Assembly: GCF_020524485.1 (NCBI RefSeq)
Contig: NZ_JAIVLF010000001.1
Location: forward strand, 62,001-126,000
Direction: 5' to 3'
DNA length: 64,000 nucleotides
From: Novosphingobium profundi
GTDB taxonomy: Bacteria; Pseudomonadota; Alphaproteobacteria; Sphingomonadales; Sphingomonadaceae
This document shows, piece by piece, positions 33,552-41,839 of this stretch. Below the pieces are notes generated by a model that was not told where the DNA came from, did not search any database, and worked only from the letters and a program-made list of their open reading frames with translations. Numbering within the stretch: the first letter of the stretch is position 1; each line of letters starts with the position of its first letter. The position numbers and the translations under genes are program-made.

Positions 33552-34967
33552 ATGCGCGACTACCGCATGTTCTATATCGATGGTGCCTGGGTCGAACCCG
33601 AAGGCACCGAGACGCAGGATCTCGTCAATCCGGCCAATGAGAAGATCTCGGGCCGGATTGCGCTGGGCAGTGCGGGCGATGTCGACAAGGCCGTGGCCGC
33701 CGCGCGGCGCGCCTTTCCGGCCTGGTCGCGTTCGACGCGCGAGGAGCGCCTTGCGCTGCTGCGCCGGATCAAGGCCGAGTTCGAAGCGCGGCAGGGCGAT
33801 CTTGCCGCCGCGATCACCGAGGAGATGGGCGCACCTGCAAGTTTGGCCGGCGGCTTCCACACGTTCCTGGGCCTTGGGCATCTTGATGCCGCGATTACGG
33901 CTCTGGAATCCTACACATTCGAGGAGAAGCTGGGCGATACGCTGGTGGTGCAGGAGCCCATCGGCGTGTGCGGCCTCATCACGCCGTGGAACTGGCCGAT
34001 CAACCAGGTCACGGTGAAGGTCTTTCCTGCCCTTGCCACGGGCTGCACCGTTGTTCTGAAACCGCCGCAGCTCGCCGCTTATTCCGCGCAGATCCTGGCC
34101 GAGATCCTCGATGCGGCTGGCGTTCCGGCGGGTGTCTTCAACATGGTGCAGGGCAAGGGCTCGGTCATCGGCACCGCGCTTTCGACCCATCCCGACGTCG
34201 ACATGATCAGCTTTACAGGGTCCGAGAGCGTGGGCGTCCAGATCCAGAAGGACGCGGCCGATACGGTCAAGCGCGTGTGCCTCGAACTGGGCGGCAAGAG
34301 CCCGTACATCGTGCTCGACGATGCCTCGACGATGGAGCGCGTGGCGAGCGCGGTCTCCTCGATGATGATGAACTCGGGCCAGACCTGCAGCGCAGGCTCG
34401 CGTCTCCTTGTTCCCGCCGCCCGTTTCGAGGAAGCGAAGGCGCTTGCCGCCAAGACCGCCGAGGCGGTCGCGGTGGGGGATCCTTCGGGCAATGTCGCGA
34501 TGGGGCCAGTGGTCTCGAAGGAACAGTTCGACACCGTTCAGAGCTATATTGCCCAAGGCATCGCGGAAGGGGCCGAACTGATCGCCGGAGGACCGGGGCG
34601 CCCCGAGGGACTGGAGGTGGGCTTTTACGTGAAGCCGACCGTGTTCGTCAGCGACAATTCCACGGCAATTGCGCGCGAGGAGATCTTCGGGCCGGTCCTG
34701 GTGATGATCCCTTACGAGGGGATCGAGGACGCCATCGCCATTGCCAACGACACGGATTTCGGCCTCGCCGCCTATGTCGATGGCGAGGACATCGCGGCCT
34801 GCAGGGCCATCGCGCGGCGCATTCGAGCCGGCGCGATCTATCTCAATGGCGGGTTCGACTTCGCCGCGCCCTTTGGCGGCTACAAGCGCAGCGGAAATGG
34901 CCGCGAATGGGGCGCGCACGGCTTTGCCGAGTACCTGGAGACCAAGTCGATCCTGGGGCACGGCTGA
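33552..34967 (+). CDS. NAD(P)-dependent aldehyde dehydrogenase, 1 of 2
   Basis: Oxidises an aldehyde to a carboxylic acid; 471 aa, typical length. The active site is visible: general base Glu245 (CLELGGKSP) and nucleophile Cys279 (NSGQTCSAGSRLLVP). Cofactor-site motifs are ITPWNWPINQ and VVLKPPQLAA, and EEIFGPVLVMIPY lies near the end. A good RBS (GAGAGG) precedes the ATG. Placed directly after the thiamine-diphosphate enzyme, it probably removes the aldehyde made there. Its stop shares one base with the next start (TGATG), so the beta-propeller gene is co-translated. Confidence 0.95.
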   Translation: MRDYRMFYIDGAWVEPEGTETQDLVNPANEKISGRIALGSAGDVDKAVAAARRAFPAWSRSTREERLALLRRIKAEFEARQGDLAAAITEEMGAPASLAGGFHTFLGLGHLDAAITALESYTFEEKLGDTLVVQEPIGVCGLITPWNWPINQVTVKVFPALATGCTVVLKPPQLAAYSAQILAEILDAAGVPAGVFNMVQGKGSVIGTALSTHPDVDMISFTGSESVGVQIQKDAADTVKRVCLELGGKSPYIVLDDASTMERVASAVSSMMMNSGQTCSAGSRLLVPAARFEEAKALAAKTAEAVAVGDPSGNVAMGPVVSKEQFDTVQSYIAQGIAEGAELIAGGPGRPEGLEVGFYVKPTVFVSDNSTAIAREEIFGPVLVMIPYEGIEDAIAIANDTDFGLAAYVDGEDIAACRAIARRIRAGAIYLNGGFDFAAPFGGYKRSGNGREWGAHGFAEYLETKSILGHG

Positions 34968-36568
34968 TGCCCCTGTCCAGTCGCTACGCTGGGCCGGACG
35001 GGGCGTGCGCCGCACCAGACTGGACGCTGGAGCGGATCACGCGGCCCAGCCGCCTGTTCGGCGCCAATGGTTTGCGTACCGGAGCGGACGGGCGGATCTA
35101 TGTAGCCCAGGTCGCAGGCAGTGCGGTGACCGCGCTCGATCCCGATACCGGAGAGGCCAGCCCTGTCAGCGCGATTGACGGGCCGATCACCGCGCCCGAC
35201 GACATCGCCTTTGACAGCGCGGGCAATCTCTATGCCACCGAAATCACGCTGGGGCGCGTCTCGATGCTGGCGCCGGACGGAAGCTACCGCGTGATCCACG
35301 GCGACATGCCCGTGGCGAACCCGATCACGGTTCACCAGGACCGCCTCTTTGCAGGCGAATGCCGCATGGGCGGGCGCGTGTTCGAACTCGATCCTGTGGG
35401 CGGATCACATCGCCAGATCCTGGCTGATGTGCCTATGCCCAACGCCTTTTCCATCGGGCCGGACGGTCTTCTCTACATGCCGATCATGGCGACCAACGAA
35501 ATCTGGCGGGTCGATCCCGCCGGCGGCGCGCCTGAAGTTGTCGTGGGGGGCCTTGGCGTGCCGGACTCGGTCAAGTTCGACAGCAAGGGCCGGATCATCT
35601 CGACCCAGGTGGCGAGCGGGCAGGTGCTGCGCATCGACCCGCAGACAGGCGCGCGCGAGGTGCTGGCCCAACTCCTGCCCGGGCTCGACAACTGCACGTT
35701 CGTGGGCGAGCGCCTGTTCGTCTCCTCGATCCCCGGCGAGGTGACCGAAATCCGCGCCGATGGCTCCGTTCGTCCATTGGTGGAGCGCGGGCTGCAATGG
35801 CCGATGGGACTGGCGCTTGCCGAGGACGGCAGCCTGTTTGTCGCCGACGGCGGTTTTACCTACACCCTTGCACCGGGCGGAAAGCCGCAACTTGCCGGCT
35901 GCCTGTTTTCGCTCGGCTTCCCCGGCTTTGTGCGCGGCGTGGCTCCGGCCGGAGAGGGCTCCTGGGTAACGACCAATTCGATGGGTGCGGTCATGCGCTG
36001 GAACATGGCCGAGGGCACGAGTACCCCGCTCAGCAAGGGCCATGAGATCCTCTACGGCCTCGCCATGCGCGATAGCGAAACAGTCGTCTTCGCCGATGGC
36101 GGGGCAGGGCGCGTGCTGCTTGCGGGGCCAGGAGGCCTCGAGGAACTGGCGCGCGATCTGGCGCGGCCCATGGGCGTTGCCATCACCGCACGGGGCGATG
36201 TCCTGGCCAGCGAAAGCGCCGGTGGCCGGGTGGTGCGCTGTGAGGGCGGTCGCAAGGAAACCGTGCTCGATGGACTTGGCGAGCCTCAGGGCATCGCGGT
36301 TGTCGATGAGACGTTGTTCGTGGTCGATGTGGACCGCAAGGAAGTGGTCGCGTGCGACCTTGCCACGGGCCGGCGCGAAACGCTTGCGAGCGGCCTTCCG
36401 GTGAAGGCGCCTCCGGGCGTGGTCCCCAAGCTCCTGGGCGGCGTGGGGGACATGTCCGGCCCGATGGTCCCTTTCTGCGGACTGGCTGCGGGCGATGCGA
36501 ACACGGTGTACGTGTCGGGCGACGCGGAGGGCAGCGTGCTGAGGCTGACTTCAGAAGGAAGAAGATGA
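34967..36568 (+). CDS. SMP-30/NHL-type beta-propeller protein, putative lactonase
   Basis: A 533-aa repeat protein with no signal peptide. Repeated blades such as GANGLRTGADGRIYVAQVAG, DDIAFDSAGNLYATEITLG, PDSVKFDSKGRIISTQVASG and MGLALAEDGSLFVADGGF fit the gluconolactonase/regucalcin/NHL family. SMP-30 proteins are about 300 aa; this one is nearly twice as long, which suggests two propellers or a fused pair. SMP-30 members hydrolyse lactones using a divalent metal. Being translationally coupled to an operon with a BVMO, which makes lactones, makes ring-opening lactonase the best guess, but NHL proteins may also be binding scaffolds. The stop is followed after 1 nt by a paired-hairpin element. 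Confidence 0.8.
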   Translation: MPLSSRYAGPDGACAAPDWTLERITRPSRLFGANGLRTGADGRIYVAQVAGSAVTALDPDTGEASPVSAIDGPITAPDDIAFDSAGNLYATEITLGRVSMLAPDGSYRVIHGDMPVANPITVHQDRLFAGECRMGGRVFELDPVGGSHRQILADVPMPNAFSIGPDGLLYMPIMATNEIWRVDPAGGAPEVVVGGLGVPDSVKFDSKGRIISTQVASGQVLRIDPQTGAREVLAQLLPGLDNCTFVGERLFVSSIPGEVTEIRADGSVRPLVERGLQWPMGLALAEDGSLFVADGGFTYTLAPGGKPQLAGCLFSLGFPGFVRGVAPAGEGSWVTTNSMGAVMRWNMAEGTSTPLSKGHEILYGLAMRDSETVVFADGGAGRVLLAGPGGLEELARDLARPMGVAITARGDVLASESAGGRVVRCEGGRKETVLDGLGEPQGIAVVDETLFVVDVDRKEVVACDLATGRRETLASGLPVKAPPGVVPKLLGGVGDMSGPMVPFCGLAAGDANTVYVSGDAEGSVLRLTSEGRR

Positions 36569-36569
36569 T

Positions 36570-36683
36570 TCAAGGGGCCATCGCCCCTTGACCCCCAAAC
36601 GGGCGACCTCACCTTTCTGAGCCAGCGTGGCGCGCGGGACGTGAGGTTGCTCGTTCGGGGAGCCCGAGGGCGATGGCCCTCGG
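36570..36683. repeat. Paired-hairpin convergent-junction element, copy 3
   Basis: Between the beta-propeller gene (+) and IclR gene (-). The left hairpin at 36570-36591 is TCAAGGGGC-CATC-GCCCCTTGA (9-bp stem), starting 1 nt after the stop codon. The right hairpin at 36664-36683 is CCGAGGGC-GATG-GCCCTCGG, preceded by GGGGAGC. Inside are GACCTCACC and GTGAGGTT. The arrangement is the same as copy 2 (CAAGGGG type left, CCGAGGG type right), which shows the element is conserved in orientation as well as sequence. Confidence 0.82.
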
Positions 36684-36692
36684 ATATCGTCT

Positions 36693-37475
36693 TCACATGT
36701 TTCCCAACTGCCGCGTCACTGTCTGCGCGCCTTCGACGAGAGCCTTGCCGAGCCGAAGTCGAGCTTCCTCATCAAGGGTGCGCGACAGCGCCAGTGCGAC
36801 GAGCGCGTGCGAGGGACTTTCAGACGTGCGGTAGACGGGCGCAGCCATCACCGTGACCCCGGCGATGTAGTGCCCCACATCGGCTGCGTAGCCTTGCGCG
36901 CGGGTCTCTAGGACCTGCTCGCTCCACAGCGCAAAGTCAGGCGGATTGTCCCAGCGCAGCTTCTCGAAGCGGGGGCGCAGACGTTCCAGAGCGTGGTCGC
37001 CGAAGGCCGCGATGCAGCGGCCCGTGGCGCTCAGCAGTGCAGGAAAGCGGCTGCCGACTTCGGTCGAGAGGCGGAAGTTGCCGGGGCCCTCGGCCACGGC
37101 CACGGCGGTGATGCGCTCCAGTCCGGAAATTTCGACCCCGATGCAGGTTACCGCGAAGCGTGAGGCAAGGTCAGCCAAGACCGGCTGGGCAAGGCTGGCA
37201 AAGGGATCGCGTTGCAGCCGGTGGCGCGCGAGCGAGAGGACACCAGACCCCAACGAATAACGCTTCGTCGCCGGATCAAGGCTGACCAGTTCCTCCTCCA
37301 CCAGCGCGCGCAACACGTAGAGGCAGGTGCTGGGGACGAGGCCGAGCTCGCGCGCGATGGGTTGCAGGCCCATCGGCACTTCGCTGTGTCCGAGCAGGCG
37401 AAGGATTGCGGCTGCCCGGGCGATGGCCGGGGCCTTGCTGTCCTTCACAGCGGTATCGAGAGAGCGATCTTTCAT
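36693..37475 (-). CDS. IclR-family transcriptional regulator
   Basis: A 260-aa regulator. The N-terminal winged helix-turn-helix is PAIARAAAILRLLGHSEVPM with LQPIARELGLVPSTCLYVLR (residues about 15-60). The C-terminal effector domain has SRFPALLSATGRCIAAFGD and the conserved GYAADVGHYIAGVTVMAAPV. It is divergent from the acyl-CoA ligase gene at 37579 with 103 bp between the starts, the classic layout for IclR control. A near-perfect 21-bp palindrome at 37481-37501 lies immediately upstream of its own start, so autoregulation together with control of the ligase and hydratase operon is likely. No clear RBS is seen, so the start could be slightly different. The effector is probably a CoA-pathway intermediate. 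Confidence 0.94.
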   Translation of the reverse strand: MKDRSLDTAVKDSKAPAIARAAAILRLLGHSEVPMGLQPIARELGLVPSTCLYVLRALVEEELVSLDPATKRYSLGSGVLSLARHRLQRDPFASLAQPVLADLASRFAVTCIGVEISGLERITAVAVAEGPGNFRLSTEVGSRFPALLSATGRCIAAFGDHALERLRPRFEKLRWDNPPDFALWSEQVLETRAQGYAADVGHYIAGVTVMAAPVYRTSESPSHALVALALSRTLDEEARLRLGKALVEGAQTVTRQLGNM

Positions 37476-37480
37476 TCGAT

Positions 37481-37501
37481 ATAGTGAATGGCATTCAATA
37501 T
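37481..37501. promoter_or_regulatory. Candidate IclR operator (21-bp palindrome)
   Basis: The core TGAATG-G-CATTCA (37485-37497) is a perfect dyad, and the flanks ATA and TAT extend it to 21 bp with a single mismatched pair (84/98). It is AT-rich against a GC-rich background and centred 16 bp upstream of the iclR-type ATG, in the divergent intergenic region. IclR-family dimers and tetramers bind such palindromes, so this is a strong operator candidate for the adjacent regulator. Confidence 0.65.
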
Positions 37502-37578
37502 TTGAAACAGCAAGCCTGTTCTTGCGTAGAAGGGGGGGGCAGACGACAGGGCGGGACTCGCCCGGAAGAGGAATGGCC

Positions 37579-39141
37579 ATGGCCTTGTTGAGCGACTTCA
37601 CCAGCTTTGCCGACGCGCAGCAGCACGCCACATCCGCGCGGTTGTGGGACCTGTTCGAGGGAACGCGCGAACATTTCAACATCGCGAACGAGGCGATCCT
37701 GCGCCACGCCGATGGCTCGAGCCGGGCGGCGGTGCGCGTCGCCCACGCCGATGGCACGAACGAGATCCTGAGCTTCGATGCACTGGCCAGCGGCGCGGCG
37801 CGTTTTGCGCACTGGCTCGATGCCAACGGCGTCACGAAGGGGGAGCGCATCGCCTTCATGCTCGAACCTTCGCTGCCCTTCTACGTCTGCCTGTTCGGCG
37901 CGATGCTGCACGGCGCGATCTCGGTGCCGCTGTTCACACTGTTCGGGCCCGACGCGCTGCGCCTGCGGGTGGAAGACTGTACTCCGGCCATTCTCCTCAC
38001 CAACGCCGAGAAGGCGCCGATGGCCCGCACCATCGCGGGGCCGCGCGTGGTTGTGGCGGACGAGGCGCTGCTGGAAACACTTGCGGGGTATCCCGATGTC
38101 TACACGCCGCAGACCTCGGGCGAGGACCTCGCCTGCTTCCAGTACACCAGCGGGACCACGCGCGAGCTGCCCGAAGCCGTGCGCCACACGCACCGCTCGC
38201 TCGTCACGCTGATGTTCGCCGCGCTCTACGGCACCGGCATTCGCCCCGGCGATGAGTTCTTCTGCCCCTCCTCGCCCGCTTGGGGACACGGCTTGTGGCA
38301 CGGTACGCTGGCCCCGCTCGGGCTGGGCATCACCACAGGGACGATGGGGCGTGGCAAGTTCGATGCGGTGCGCCTGATGGAGGCGCTGCAGGAGTTCGGG
38401 ATCACCAACATGTCGGCCGCCGCGACCCACTACCGGATGATGAAGAACACCGGCCGCTCGGGCGATTTCAGGTTTGCGATCCGCAAGCTGTCCTACACCG
38501 GCGAACCGATCGATCCGGCGACGCTGGACTGGATCGACGCGACGTTCGGCGTCGATGCCTGCTCAATGTACGGCACGACAGAGATCGGGGTGGTCCTGGT
38601 GAACTACCCGGGCGCCAAGGACTTCACGGTCAAGCCGGGATCGCTGGGCAAGCCGGTGCCGGGGCTCGAGCTGCAGGTGCAAAGACCCGATGGAACCCCG
38701 GTGGAGCCGGGCGAAGTGGGGGAGCTCATGCTGCGCCGCAAGTCGGGCTGGCTCTCGACCAAGGACCGCGCGAAGATCGATGCGGACGGGTACTTCTACC
38801 ACTGCGGCCGTGCCGACGACGTCATCATCTCGGCGGGCTGGACGATGAGTGCGGTGGAGATCGAGAACACCCTGCTCAAGCACGAGGACGTGCGCGAATG
38901 CGCGGTCATCGGCGCGCCCGACGAGAAGCGCGGGCAGGTGGTGAAAGCCTTCGTGATCTCGCCGCGCCTACCTGGCGAGAGCTTCGTGAAGGAGCTCCAG
39001 GATTTCACCCGCACGCGGCTCGCCCAACATGAATTCCCGCGCATCGTCGAGTTCGTCGACGAACTGCCCAAGACCCCGGCGGGCAAGGTCAACCGCAAGG
39101 TCCTGCGCGACCGTGAAGCGGCGGCGGCTACCCACGCCTGA
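37579..39141 (+). CDS. AMP-dependent acyl-CoA synthetase/ligase, 2 of 3
   Basis: ANL-superfamily ligase, 520 aa. Later motifs are canonical: SMYGTTEIG, GWLSTKDRAKIDADGYFYHC, GRADDVIISAGWTMSAVEIE and PKTPAGKVNRKVL with the adenylation Lys. The P-loop differs: FQYTSGTTRELPEAVRHTH replaces the usual TSGTTGxPKG, so the conserved Gly and Lys are missing. Two ATGs lie 6 bp apart; the second, at 37579, is preferred because GAGGA then has the proper 6-nt spacing. It is followed 33 bp later by a hydratase-like gene. Probably controlled by the divergent IclR regulator through the palindrome at 37481. Substrate unknown, perhaps an aromatic or alicyclic acid. Confidence 0.92.
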   Translation: MALLSDFTSFADAQQHATSARLWDLFEGTREHFNIANEAILRHADGSSRAAVRVAHADGTNEILSFDALASGAARFAHWLDANGVTKGERIAFMLEPSLPFYVCLFGAMLHGAISVPLFTLFGPDALRLRVEDCTPAILLTNAEKAPMARTIAGPRVVVADEALLETLAGYPDVYTPQTSGEDLACFQYTSGTTRELPEAVRHTHRSLVTLMFAALYGTGIRPGDEFFCPSSPAWGHGLWHGTLAPLGLGITTGTMGRGKFDAVRLMEALQEFGITNMSAAATHYRMMKNTGRSGDFRFAIRKLSYTGEPIDPATLDWIDATFGVDACSMYGTTEIGVVLVNYPGAKDFTVKPGSLGKPVPGLELQVQRPDGTPVEPGEVGELMLRRKSGWLSTKDRAKIDADGYFYHCGRADDVIISAGWTMSAVEIENTLLKHEDVRECAVIGAPDEKRGQVVKAFVISPRLPGESFVKELQDFTRTRLAQHEFPRIVEFVDELPKTPAGKVNRKVLRDREAAAATHA

Positions 39142-39174
39142 CACCCGACAACAGCAATTTCAAGGAGAGGACCC

Positions 39175-40314
39175 ATGGCAACCCAGGCCCAGGAAAAGAA
39201 GTTTCCCAAGATCACCGAGGAAGGCCTCGAGGATCTGCGCGCGCGCATCGGCGTAGCAATCGAGAACACGGTCGAGCCGTGGAACTACGAGGCAACGCGC
39301 GACAGCATTCGCCACTACGCCCACGGCATCGGCGATGATAACCCGCTGTGGTGCGATCCGGCCTACGCGGAGAAATCCAGCTATGGCAGCATTGTCGCGC
39401 TGCCCAGCTTCCTCTTCACCACCAGCCGCATCGTCTCGGGCTATTGCGGTGGCCTGCCCGGTATCCATGCGATGTGGGCGGGCGCGGACTGGACCTGGCA
39501 CAAGCCTGTCCTGCGCGGCGACACGATCCGTACCGAGGCGCACCTCAAGGACCTGATCGAGCACCAGACCCGCTTCGCCGGGCGCGCCTATCAGCAGATC
39601 TACCACGTCGATTTCTACAACCAGCACGGCGATCACGTGGCCGAGTGCGACAGCTATGTCTTCCGCACCGACCGCGACGAAGCGCGCGAGCGCGGCAGCA
39701 AGTACGACAGCGTGAAAGGTAAGGTGGAGACCATCGACCCAGCCCAGCTGGAGGAATGGTTCGACCTCTACCGCAACGAGGAAGTGCGCGGGGCCGCACC
39801 GCGCTATTGGGAGGACGTCGCCGTGGGCGACACGCTCCCCAAGATGATGAAGGGCCCGATGACGGTGACCGGCTTCATCGGGTACGCGCAAGGCTGGGGC
39901 GGGCTCTATATCCGCACCAACAAGTTGCACTTCCAGCTGATCGACGCGCATCCGGGGCTGGGCATTCCCAACAAGTTCGGGATCAAGGACGTGCCCGAAC
40001 GCGTCCACTGGGACGATGACTTCGCGCGCGAGGTCGGAACGCCCGGTGCCTACGACTACGGGCCGGAGCGCTGCAGCTGGCTGACCCACCACATGACCAA
40101 CTGGATTGGCGACGACGGCTTCCTGACCCGCCACACCTGCCAGATCCGCCGCCATAATCCCGACGGCGACGTGCTCTTCATCACCGGCGAAGTCGTCCGC
40201 AAATTCGAGCAGGACGGCAAGAAGTTCGTCGAAGTGCAGCAACGCGCCGAAACCCACCGCGGCGAGATGAGCGCGATCGGGACCGCCATCGCGCAGCTGC
40301 CGAGCAAGGGCTGA
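39175..40314 (+). CDS. MaoC/hot-dog dehydratase-like protein (double hot-dog), 2 of 2
   Basis: A 379-aa double hot-dog protein related to the one at 24784. The N half has YAHGIGDDNPLWCDPAYAE, close to the hydratase-2 motif GDxNPLH but with Trp where the catalytic His is expected, then YGSIVALPSFLF. The C half has RYWEDVAVGDTLPKMMKG, WDDDFAREVGTPGAYDYG and THHMTNWIGDDGFL. It has a strong RBS (AAGGAGAG). It is co-transcribed with the acyl-CoA ligase and probably acts on its CoA product. If the N half is inactive, the C half must carry the reaction or the protein is a partner subunit. Confidence 0.85.
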   Translation: MATQAQEKKFPKITEEGLEDLRARIGVAIENTVEPWNYEATRDSIRHYAHGIGDDNPLWCDPAYAEKSSYGSIVALPSFLFTTSRIVSGYCGGLPGIHAMWAGADWTWHKPVLRGDTIRTEAHLKDLIEHQTRFAGRAYQQIYHVDFYNQHGDHVAECDSYVFRTDRDEARERGSKYDSVKGKVETIDPAQLEEWFDLYRNEEVRGAAPRYWEDVAVGDTLPKMMKGPMTVTGFIGYAQGWGGLYIRTNKLHFQLIDAHPGLGIPNKFGIKDVPERVHWDDDFAREVGTPGAYDYGPERCSWLTHHMTNWIGDDGFLTRHTCQIRRHNPDGDVLFITGEVVRKFEQDGKKFVEVQQRAETHRGEMSAIGTAIAQLPSKG

Positions 40315-40328
40315 GGACATGGTTCATG

Positions 40329-40370
40329 GGCCCTCGTGATCCCAAGGGGATTACGAGGGCCTCTGTGTTT
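40329..40370 (+). terminator. Strong hairpin terminator after the ligase/hydratase operon
   Basis: GGCCCTCGTGATCCC (40329-40343), loop AAG, then GGGATTACGAGGGCC (40347-40361) form a 15-bp stem with one G-T wobble. It starts 14 nt after the stop codon and is followed by TCTGTGTTT. This looks like an intrinsic terminator for the rightward operon, additional to the paired-hairpin element just downstream. Confidence 0.7.
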
Positions 40371-40418
40371 AGGAATGATAAAATTTACTAATAAAAACAG
40401 CCATATAAATGGATAAAT

Positions 40419-40580
40419 CCGAGGGCCATCGCCCTCGGGCTCCCGGAATTTTCTACCTCAGGGTTGTCCAGCCATGTCGGCCGCGTAACGCGAGGTCAGG
40501 GAACCTCACCTTCCATACCCGACATGGCGCGCGCCAAGTGAGCTCGACAGTATGGGGAGCCCGAGGGCGATGGCCCTCGG
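40419..40580. repeat. Paired-hairpin convergent-junction element, copy 4
   Basis: Between the hydratase-like gene (+) and the metallo-beta-lactamase gene (-). Both ends are of the CCGAGGG flavour: CCGAGGGC-CATC-GCCCTCGG at 40419-40438, followed by GCTCCC, and the mirror CCGAGGGC-GATG-GCCCTCGG at 40561-40580, preceded by GGGGAG. An extra perfect 10-bp inner pair, GCCATGTCGG (40471-40480) and CCGACATGGC (40519-40528), gives a second nested stem. AT-rich sequence lies outside the left end. Confidence 0.82.
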
Positions 40581-40597
40581 AAATCCTCCTTGTTCTT

Positions 40598-41839
40598 CTA
40601 CGCGCCTGCCAGCTTCTCCTCGCACGCGGCCATTTCCGACTTCAACCACATCGTCTCGGACAGATTCGCGTTGCCGGATGCGGTGAGCAGAAGGCCGAGT
40701 GCTGCGTGCTTGGCACCAAGCGCTTCGGTATTATCCGGGTAAACGTGCAGGACAATGTCGCACAGATGGATCGCCTCGAGCGGCTCGCCCTTCGCGGCAT
40801 GGTCCTGGGCGCGCGAAGCGAGGGCATCGGCTCCCGCCAGCTCGACGAGATCGGCGTGGATGGAAGTCTGCGGCACGCCGTAAAGCTCGGTTGTGCTCTC
40901 GTAGCGGAACCACCCGGCGTGCTCGTGCCAGATGGCCTTGACGGTCCAGCTGGTCTTGCCGTGCATCTGTGCGATGGCGATGTCTTCAGGAACCTCGACC
41001 GTGCGCATCAGCTCGTGCAGCGATTTTCCGGCGTTCATGCCCTCCAGCGTGGCGTGGAGGACATGGGAGACGGCGGCCTCGACGCGGTCGAGATCGGCGC
41101 GGATGCGCTGGGCGCCGAAAATGGGATCGCCGTGCCCGGTCACGAGAATGTCCGCCCCCAGGGCCCGCACCCGTTCCAGCGAGGCGAGGAAGGTGCGCAC
41201 CGAGCGCGGCCGGTCGCCCCGAAGCGTGTTGAAGTTGGGCATCGAGAGCCAGACCGGTCCGAACAGGTTGCCGGTGAAGGCGATGCGCTCTTCGGGCAGC
41301 CAGACACTCAGCGCATCGGTGGTCTCACCCTCGGGCGTGTGGAGCAGTTCGAAACGGCGTTCGCCCAAGGTAAAAGTGTGTCCGTCCGCGATCTCCTGCG
41401 GGGTGACTTCGGGCGGCGGGGCGGGCCGTGTGCCGCGCTTGAGCGTGGCGCCCCAGAGCTTGCGCGAGCGCGGGGCGAAGAAGGGCTGGAGGCGCTTCAT
41501 GTCCTGCCAGTTGCGCGCAAAACCGGGCCCTGCGAGGATCTCGGTTTCGCCCTCCCGAAAGGTATCAATCCCCCCGAAATGGTCGGCGTGGCTTTGCGTC
41601 AGGACCACGGCGCGCAAGGGCCCGGCGCGGTGTGGGGCAAGAAGGTCCCGGTTGCGCGCGGCGTTGTCCATGAAGCCGGTGTTGATCATCACGTCGCCGT
41701 CGCCCGTGGTGACGAGGTAGGCGTTCGAGATGTCGCGTACGCCGTAGATACCGGGAGCGATTCCATCGGCCTCCTTCTGTGCATCGCCCTGCCGGACAAG
41801 CGCGGCGAGGGCGGGCGCCTTTTCCTGGGCGTCGGCCAT
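40598..41839 (-). CDS. Metallo-beta-lactamase-fold hydrolase (alkyl-sulfatase-like layout) with Gln in the zinc motif
   Basis: A 413-aa MBL-fold protein without signal peptide. The metal motif reads TQSHADHFGG (residues 81-90). The first His of the usual H-x-H-x-D-H is Gln82; His84, Asp86 and His87 remain. Other ligand regions are LLHTPEGETTD and VTGHGDP. The C-terminal third (from about residue 270) resembles the dimerisation and SCP-like regions of alkylsulfatases of the SdsA1 group. It could hydrolyse a sulfate ester, lactone or thioester. The ATG at 41839 shares a base with the upstream dehydrogenase stop (TGATG), so it is the third gene of the SDR/MDR/MBL operon. Confidence 0.85.
   Translation of the reverse strand: MADAQEKAPALAALVRQGDAQKEADGIAPGIYGVRDISNAYLVTTGDGDVMINTGFMDNAARNRDLLAPHRAGPLRAVVLTQSHADHFGGIDTFREGETEILAGPGFARNWQDMKRLQPFFAPRSRKLWGATLKRGTRPAPPPEVTPQEIADGHTFTLGERRFELLHTPEGETTDALSVWLPEERIAFTGNLFGPVWLSMPNFNTLRGDRPRSVRTFLASLERVRALGADILVTGHGDPIFGAQRIRADLDRVEAAVSHVLHATLEGMNAGKSLHELMRTVEVPEDIAIAQMHGKTSWTVKAIWHEHAGWFRYESTTELYGVPQTSIHADLVELAGADALASRAQDHAAKGEPLEAIHLCDIVLHVYPDNTEALGAKHAALGLLLTASGNANLSETMWLKSEMAACEEKLAGA

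Noticed and set aside
31689..35015. A 1108-codon leftward open frame opposite the thiamine enzyme and aldehyde dehydrogenase
   Set aside because: Antisense shadow of two conserved genes with clear active sites; no family features of its own.
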